Notes under the pieces: model-generated
What the model was told of the DNA's origin: nothing
Seen by the model: the letters and a program-made list of their open reading frames with translations, nothing else
The model's database searches: none
DNA from: Linyphia triangularis
Lineage: Eukaryota; Arthropoda; Arachnida; Araneae; Linyphiidae
Direction of reading: 5' to 3'
Assembly: GCA_963978545.1 (NCBI GenBank)
Contig: OZ021722.1
Location: forward strand, 106,826,442 to 106,890,441
DNA length: 64,000 nt
Program-made: the position numbers and the translations under genes
Shown here: positions 57,339-64,000 of the stretch, piece by piece
Layout of the letters: every line of letters starts with the position of its first letter
How positions within the stretch are numbered: the stretch's first letter is position 1

Positions 57339-58408
57339 TGTTGCGTGGATGGGTTCGAAAGACTTGAAGCCAAAGCAGAGTAAAACTTAAAGAAATTTAT
57401 TCCGATAAAACTCTTCGCAGATTCTTTTACAACTCCAGAACTTCCCGTTCTAATACAGTCAATACAGCTTTTTACACAACAATGGAGCACAAACAGCAGT
57501 TAAAAACTAGATACACAACTGCTAAAATCGACTCAAAAGACAATGCAATACAGTTCACTTTCTGAAATACACTGAATGCTCTCTGAGAGACAGCTAACTA
57601 ACTAACTCGATCACCAGCTCTCTTAGGCATATATAGGAAAGTTAATCCTTCGCAAATCTTCTAGAGATAGAAATTTGGAGAATTTTCCAGATCGTAGTCG
57701 AAAAGATCTATACAGGTACATGGGGACCGAAAGTGTCGCCAATTGGTCACCAAGTTGACGACATTTAACGATTTCTCGCGAACGATTAACGAAGTATATA
57801 ACTCTTAACAGATTCTCTTACAACTCCAGAACTTCTCGTTCTAGTACACTCAATACAGCTCTTTTCACAACAATAGAGCACAAAACAGCAGTTAAAAACT
57901 TGACAACACAACTGCTAAAATCGCCACGAAAGACAATGCAATACTGCTCTGAATGCTCACTGAGACTCAGTATCTCAACTCAGTAATTCAAGTCAACTTA
58001 CTGCCTAACCTACCAACTCCACTCACGGCCGGTCTTATATAGGGGAGGCGAACATTCTTGAAACTTCTAGAGGTAGATATTTGGAGAACTTTCCAGATCG
58101 TAGTCGAAAAGTCCTATACATGTACATGGGGACCGAAAATGTCGCCAAATGGAAATTTGGCGACAAAAATTAGTCGCCAAAACCGTCGCCAACTTGACTC
58201 TATCTCGCCAAATTGGTGAGATCGCCATTAACCATAATGTTAAATGGCCTTCTTGTAAAACTCGTTTTCCGGCATTAAGAGACGCATTGCAGGAAAAGCG
58301 AAGTAAAGACAAACTCTTGCCCTCTGCCTTATGCGAAATGAGCATAAATTTTTCTTTTTATATAATTAATTCTTCGATATATTTACAAATGTGCAGAAAT
58401 TCGAATCA
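57339..58408 (-). mobile_element. LTR copy 3 with an internal partial duplication
   Basis: Starts TGTTGCGTGGATGGG and ends near AATCA, with GTAT at both edges (57335-57338 and 58409-58412). At about 57786 a second, partial copy of the same LTR begins (CTCTTAACAGATTCTC ...) and repeats the R-U3 part. This looks like two LTRs fused after loss of the interior, or a tandem duplication. Confidence 0.65.
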
Positions 58409-58889
58409 GTATTATTAAAGTTGTTAATTTTGAGCTATGATTTTCACCTCCACTCCCCCAAGAAAACACCGAAATGACGTATAGATCACGTCATTTCAAC
58501 CTTTTTAATTCAATGAACAATTCCCGCATTTTTTAAAAACGAGTGAAATTAGTAAATATTTATGAAGAATTTCTTTCTGATTCCAAATATTTAAACAAAG
58601 ATTCTTTACAAAAATTAGTTATTTAGATATTAAGAAAAGAAAATGCCCCGAAACCGAGCCAATACCACTCTGATCAAAACATTCAACATAATCCATGAAG
58701 TCAAGAGATCCTATTGTTTCTATGGTTATCGTGAAGTTTCTGCAAAATAGTTGGCGTTGGTAGACCATTGCCATATCCATTACAGGTTGGCGCGATTCGC
58801 GAGAAACTTTCAAAATTGGTTTCCGCTGCCCCATTGCAAGCCAAGATGTTTGGGAAGACTTGACGTCACATTCAATTCGAGCCTTTACC

Positions 58890-59790
58890 GGTATGTATAC
58901 AAAGGGTAATGAAAGTATAGTATTCGTTAAAAAAAAAATCGATTTTTTGCATTTCTTCACGTTTTGGAATATCTTGATTTCAAAAAAGTGATCTACAAAA
59001 ACTGTCTGTCTGTGTGTCTATATTTATGGTCAGAATAACTCCAGAACAAATTGTCATAGGATGTTCAAATTTGGTGTGCAGGTTAATGGTGACTATGAGA
59101 CCTACTATTAAGGTTTTCGTCAAAATCGGGCTTGCGCATAAGGTAGCTGCCATTGGAAAAATCATGTTTTTCAGTAACTGCTAAAAATGCTTTAATGACG
59201 GAAAAAGTTGAAAAACGAATGCCTTCAACACAGAGTTCTCTTTCCTTGAGCATACCTCATCAACGATCGTTTTTTCTTCTCTCCTCAGTTTCACTTAAAA
59301 GAAAGGATAATACAAGAATTATCGAAAAGTATATCGCCAAAATCATAATTTTTAACCCACTGGCGGTCATGCACGTATATATGCGTCATTTGATCTTCAG
59401 TTTTTCCAGCAATTCACAACATTTTTAAATTTATAAATAAAATTTAAAATAAAATATTTTTTTAAATATCTTTATTAGGATGATGGTTTATAACCTATCT
59501 AAAACAAATGAATAAAAAATAAATAAAAATGTTATTTATTTGAATTAGAAATATAATTTAAAAATTATTGCATGGAAAACAACTGCAGAATTTCGCCCAT
59601 TTCCTTGACCGTCAGTAGGTTAAAAAGTTTTTTTTTTATGGGGGGGGGGGGTGAATCACACAAGAATATGAGCAAAAATTATCGCCAATCTGGCCCTTTT
59701 TAAAATTAAATGATGAAAATATAAAATCACAAATCCATATCAGTATTCAAGTGCAATTGAAAATTGTGCGATGTTCCACAACCCTAGTTT
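58890..59790 (+). repeat. Interspersed repeat R, copy d, interrupted
   Basis: Shares GGTAATGAAAGTATAGTATT and CAGTAACTGCTAAAA with the other copies; a 264-bp TTAA element (59356-59619) and a poly-G run (about 59641-59651) interrupt its 3' third. Confidence 0.6.
59356..59619. mobile_element. TTAA-target element T6
   Basis: Ends CCCACTGGCGGTCATG and CTTGACCGTCAGTAGG between TTAA sites (59352-59355 and 59620-59623). 264 bp. Inserted in repeat R copy d. Confidence 0.72.
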
Positions 59791-59807
59791 ATGGGGGGAG
59801 GGACCTC

Positions 59808-59838
59808 ACCCACCTTTTTATTTTGCATTACACCTCTG
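59808..59838. mobile_element. End fragment of the CAGRGGTGTAGTG hAT family
   Basis: CACCTTTTTATTTTGCATTA followed by CACCTCTG matches one terminus of the family. No second end is found nearby. Confidence 0.4.
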
Positions 59839-59880
59839 GAAATTGGAAATCAAAGCTTACTACTTACAAACACCTATTAT

Positions 59881-60425
59881 CAGGGGTGTAGTGGAGCGGG
59901 AAAGAGTGGGAACGGCGATCCTTTACCTTTTTTGAAGGAGGAACGGCGTTCCCTCACCTGATTTTTTTTCTTCTTTTCTTTACGTGACACTTAACTGAAA
60001 GTCAAATAAGAAAATTAAAAAGTTCTTTCGTGAGAACTATGCCTTCGTTTTCGATCCACAACTTCAGAGCTGAGCCATCGATAGATGAGTTGGGCAGGCA
60101 AGTTCAAGTATTTGCAAGACACTTGAAAGAGGCCCGGCAACCCGCCTTGGCCATTCCATGAACAATCCGATTGATGAATTAGACTCCCCCTCCCAGTCTT
60201 TCAATGTTTTAATGCTACTTCATTAGAAATAAACTGACGTTTGTATTTTTCAGGTGCATGTAGTAGTTTGTTTTGAAATTACTAAAGTAGTATTAATAAA
60301 GTTATTTATTCTTAGTAGTCATTTTTACTACCCCCCCCCCCCGCTTCCTCACAGAAAAAAACCTAAACGTTTGTAGTGACGCGACATAGCGCTCCCACAC
60401 CTTTTTATTTTACACTACACCTCTG
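59881..60425. mobile_element. hAT-like element CAGRGGTGTAGTG, copy 1
   Basis: Ends CAGGGGTGTAGTG and CACTACACCTCTG; perfect 8-bp duplication CCTATTAT (59873-59880 and 60426-60433). Opposite internal orientation to the next two copies. Confidence 0.9.
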
Positions 60426-60721
60426 CCTATTATACACAACATGTTACCCTCAAGATATTTCAAGTAAATACCATTCCAAAAGTTGATAAAAGCGTTTATT
60501 GTCGAACAAATGCGTTTTAGTAATCGGTTCTGTGTGGAGGAATGTTGTTATAAGATAATAACAGAGAAAATGACTTCAAAAAGGACTGTTATTGAGCTCG
60601 GTTATAAAAAATATCAGCCACGTGAAGGTTAACTCACGTGCTGTCCGTTTGAAGGAAGAGTAACAAAAAGAGATTGACTGTTAAGACAGTCAGAGATCAG
60701 AAGATACAGTCACATGGCGAT

Positions 60722-61459
60722 CAGTGGTGTAGTGTAAAACAAAAAGGTGTGGGAACGCTATGTAGCGTCGTAACAAACGTATTTTTTCCCCTGTGTGACA
60801 AGGGGAAGGGGGGAGTGAAAATGACAACTATAAATAGTTTTATTAACCCAAAAAGAAAGAAAAAAAAGGGAAAAGAAAACCCCGATACATGACTTATTGA
60901 TAAATCGGTTAGCTTTCCCGTTAAAATTAGAGGAGGGGCGCAAAGAACTGTACCGTATGTGCGAGACCACAGTTTTGTTCTTTAAAAATGTAGATAGTTG
61001 GTATGATTTTGTGTATGGAAATTTTAGTCCGTATATATGACGAACTATACAAATGTGATATCTGGAATTCATCCACAAACACAGATCATTCGTTGAAGAA
61101 GATAGTTGCCATTGGATAAATCATAGCTAGATGTAAACATATAATGTCAGTTCATTTCAAATGAAGGAGAAATGGCCATGTGTGGGTTGCCGCGCTTCTT
61201 TCAAGTGTTTTACAAATATTTGAACTTGCCTGCTCTGCTCTGAAGTTGTGGATCCCAAACGAAAGCAAAGTTCTCACGAAATGACTTTTTCGTTTTCTTA
61301 CTTGGCATTGCATTTAGTGTCACGTAAAGAAAAAAAGAAGAAAAAAAAAAAGGGGAAAAAATACAAATTAAAAAATTTTTAGGTGAGGGAACGCCGTTCC
61401 GCCTTCTAAAAAGGTAAAGGATCGCCGTTCCCACGCGTTCCCGCTCCACTACACCCCTG
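60722..61459. mobile_element. hAT-like element CAGRGGTGTAGTG, copy 2
   Basis: Ends CAGTGGTGTAGTG and CACTACACCCCTG; perfect 8-bp duplication ATGGCGAT (60714-60721 and 61460-61467). The minus-strand open frame 61210-61449 inside it has a basic/aromatic stretch (KKSFRENFAFVWDPQ) shared with the other copies. It could be a transposase remnant but is too short to assign. Confidence 0.9.
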
Positions 61460-61634
61460 ATGGCGATATACTTTAACTCGCGAGTGTGATGTCTACAGAA
61501 AACTCACGATCGAATTATGTTTGCTACTTCCGCACAGTGCATGGTAAATGCCCTATTATACAGCGCCATCGCTTCTGACCACTGTTGTGACTCAGTATAA
61601 TAAGCTCCATAGGATTGCATGTTTCGCTTAAGGT

Positions 61635-63202
61635 CAGGGCCTGATTTAGAATTTTTTTTACTGTAGGCCCAACATTCAGAGAGGGGCCCCAATAGCAAAT
61701 ATTCATTTCCTTACGTCACAATATTACCAGATCAAGCTACATTCATTAAGACTAATTTTGTACAATTAAAACTCATAGTTTACTTTCGCACGATTTTTTT
61801 GATTTGCTCAAAACTTTTGAATTAATCAAGACCCCCCATGAACAATGATTGTAAAGCACACTTTCCTGTATTTTAAACTTACATTTTACCACAGGGTCCA
61901 CAAATTATATAATAATAAAAATTACTTAATTTTATAACAATAATTGTAAATAATACAAAGTAACCTTTCCACTGTTTCCACGATCTCATCAAAAAGGAGG
62001 GCCAAAAAGTCCACGGAAGAGCCTGCAAACTAACCAATCACAAAGACTCTTTCATTTCATAATATAAGAAGTTGTATATGGTTGGTTGGTTGGTGAACAT
62101 CTCTTTACAACAGAGGTGTAGTGTAAAATAAAAAGGTATGGGAACGCTATGTCGCGTCGTTATAAACGTATACTTTTGGTTTTTTTCTGTTGGGAGAGGA
62201 GGGGGGGGGGGGGGGGGGATTGAAATTTACAACTAAGAATAAATAACTTTCTTAATTTTACTTTAATAATCTCAAAACAGATAATGAGCTCCTCAAAATT
62301 GAAAAGAAAAACATGTGTGTTTAGACTTTTTTATTTAAATATCTTTTTAAAACTATTAAATCATCTGGATTTTTTAACAATTGGCTTTGCACAGCCCATT
62401 TTAACAGATTATTTGATACTTTATAAATGGATTAGAAGATATTTTCAAACATATTATTGATACAAATTTTAAGTAGATTTTTTGCAACAATTTTTAAACA
62501 AATTATTTACAATTTATTTTAAACGGATTATTTACATGATTTCTTAAACAATTATCATTCAGAAAAATTTCCATAAGAGATCGAGTTTCGATTTTTCGAA
62601 TGGCTATATGTGTGGGTTGCCGCGCCTTTTTCAAGTGTTTGCAAATTCTTGAACTTGCTTGCTCAGCTCTGAAGTTGCGGATCGAAAACGACGGTATAGA
62701 TCTCACGAAAGAACCGTTTCGTTTTCTTTCTTGACTGTGTGTTTAATGTCACGTAATAAAATAAAAAATTAAAAAAAAAAAAAAAAAAAAAAATTAGGTG
62801 AGGGAACGCCGTTCCGCCTTCTTAAAAGGTAAAGGATCGCCGTTCCTACGCGTTCCCGCACCACTACACCCCTGCTTTACAAGAGGCGAGAGAAGGAGAA
62901 CAGCGGCGTAAAACCCTTGTCTCCGTGTACATATGAAGAAGTTGTATATGATTGGCTGAACCGAAAAGATTTGCTTAATTAGGTTTTATTAGGTTAATCT
63001 ATCTAACTTAACTCTCTGTGACTATAAAAAATATGGAATTTACGGATGTGTAACTAAAATTTTTTTATTATTTTTGTTCAGTACTTCCCATAAAAAGACC
63101 ATTATATTTAAATTTTTCAGAAAACTTTCAAAATTTAGGGGCCCCCAAATTTGGGGGCCCCTAGGCCCGGGCCTAGTGGGCCTAATGGTAAATCAGGCCC
63201 TG
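61635..63202. mobile_element. hAT-like element CAGGGCCTGATTTA, copy 2, carrying a nested hAT
   Basis: Same ends as copy 1; perfect 8-bp target duplication CTTAAGGT (61627-61634 and 63203-63210). It is longer than copy 1 mainly because of the insertion at 62111-62874. Confidence 0.88.
62111..62874. mobile_element. hAT-like element CAGRGGTGTAGTG, nested copy
   Basis: Ends CAGAGGTGTAGTG and CACTACACCCCTG; perfect 8-bp duplication CTTTACAA (62103-62110 and 62875-62882). Copy 1 of the host element shows the uninterrupted site CTCTTTACAAGAGGCGAG. Contains a poly-G run (about 62200-62218). Confidence 0.9.
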
Positions 63203-63210
63203 CTTAAGGT

Positions 63211-64000
63211 CTGAGCACCATACGAGATAGATGTGTCAGTAGACTAAAACTTTAACCCTTTGCACTCGTAATTATGCTTTAGAAAGTTAGCAAATAACTC
63301 GGAATTTTTTTTCATGTTCAATCAAGATGAATTTTTTTGATGGAAATGTGTTCCAGTTTAACTAGAAGGTTTACCATCCTTAAATAAAAAATTTTAAACT
63401 ATAAGCCCCTGAATACCCCCCTTGACCTAGGATGGGAATGTGGCCACATAATATTTTATTTTTCAACGTGTCAAAATAATTTATTGAAACTACTAAGATT
63501 ACTTAAGTATATTACACTACAACGCATTAACCCTTTGCATCCCGCTATCCCCTCTCAGGGGACATCGTAATCTAGCATATCACTCGGATGTGCCTTCTCG
63601 GGGGACATTAAAGTTTATTAGTGATTACGGAGAATTAAATTTTTCCAGCACAACTTTTTGAGAAATACATGTTTCCTGAAGTTTTCTCTTGAAATGGTAA
63701 AAGAAATCAAATCAAAATATGGTAAAATTACCAAGATATATATAAAAAAACATTTAGCGGGGTTTTGTGTCAAAAGAGAACGTGAGAAGTGTTGGTTCAC
63801 GACGGTCCGAGCACTTTTCTGTGCCACTTGAAAGGAGTGATGAGGAGAGTTTGTCGATGGTTGGGTTTGCTGAAATTTACTGGCGCAAGGGCAATTCTAG
63901 GGGTGAGCTGCTGGTAGCCGTCCAGAATGGTTCGGAGTGCAAGAGGTAAAAAATCTAAGAGATGTAATAATATGAACAAACTATATAAACAATATTTAGG
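63211..64000. other. Window end; possible start of TTAA-type elements
   Basis: TTAACCCTTTGCACTCG (about 63254) and TTAACCCTTTGCATCCCG (about 63528) look like piggyBac-style ends in the same orientation. The second is followed by repeated CTCAGGGGACAT/CTCGGGGGACAT phrases. No matching opposite ends lie inside the window. Confidence 0.35.

Noticed and set aside
61504..61706. Minus-strand frames with tetratricopeptide-like look (YGAYYTESQQWSEAMALYNRA)
   Set aside because: One short stretch next to and inside a hAT end, with no partner exons. The resemblance to a TPR helix pair is suggestive but too short to support a gene call.

Overview
This is an AT-rich, intron-containing animal genome window with one recognisable protein-coding gene in a dense bed of mostly non-autonomous transposable elements. 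The organism is most likely an arthropod. Small tRNA-derived SINEs, many short hAT, TTAA-target and foldback MITEs, a Helitron and solo LTRs would fit a chelicerate such as a spider, but that placement is inference and weak. Nothing looks prokaryotic: there are no operons and no long unspliced gene runs.

The gene is an IRF2BP-family transcriptional co-regulator (IRF2BP1/IRF2BP2/IRF2BPL type) on the minus strand. Its CDS runs from 26258 to 14738 in three exons (26258-25502, 16633-16379, 15117-14738). They join in frame to 463 codons with GT..AG introns, both phase 1. The N-terminal C4 zinc finger, a middle conserved motif and the C-terminal RING-like finger are all present. A 3' UTR of about 1.5 kb ends at an AATAAA near 13214. 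A GC-rich 5' end lies at 26.26-26.64 kb.

Layout. 0-9.9 kb: SINEs, diverged tandem repeats, a (TG)n tract, a TTAA element, a foldback MITE, and a MITE hit by both another MITE and a third SINE family. 10.1-11.25 kb: a 36-bp minisatellite followed by an unidentified decayed coding-like segment. 12.9-26.6 kb: the IRF2BP gene, with MITEs nested in its introns. 26.8-37.0 kb: a quasi-palindrome of about 10 kb, loop near 32.85 kb, whose diverged arms each carry private insertions, including a Helitron, a SINE, a TTAA element, a solo LTR, a P- or hAT-like element and an exact 5 x 104 bp array. 37.0-44 kb: SINEs, a second solo LTR, a 1.3-kb palindromic composite, a hAT MITE and a foldback MITE. 44.1-46.6 kb: a 2,478-bp hAT element that splits a SINE and keeps a broken transposase first exon. 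47.5-47.75 kb: a small CpG-rich, CRE-rich island. 50.5 kb: a pogo/jerky-like TA-target element. 53.7-55.2 kb: a 27-bp AT satellite with higher-order periodicity. 55.5-58.4 kb: foldback MITE and rearranged LTR. 59.3-63.2 kb: a cluster of hAT elements with exact 8-bp target duplications, including hAT-in-hAT nesting.

Apart from IRF2BP I see no intact gene. Most other short open frames are explained by repeats, homopolymers or the antisense of the IRF2BP exons. I did not find a complete undescribed system. The items most worth a second look are the 10-kb palindrome with its filled/empty-site record, the unidentified coding remnant at 10.6-11.2 kb, and the CpG/CRE island at 47.5 kb.
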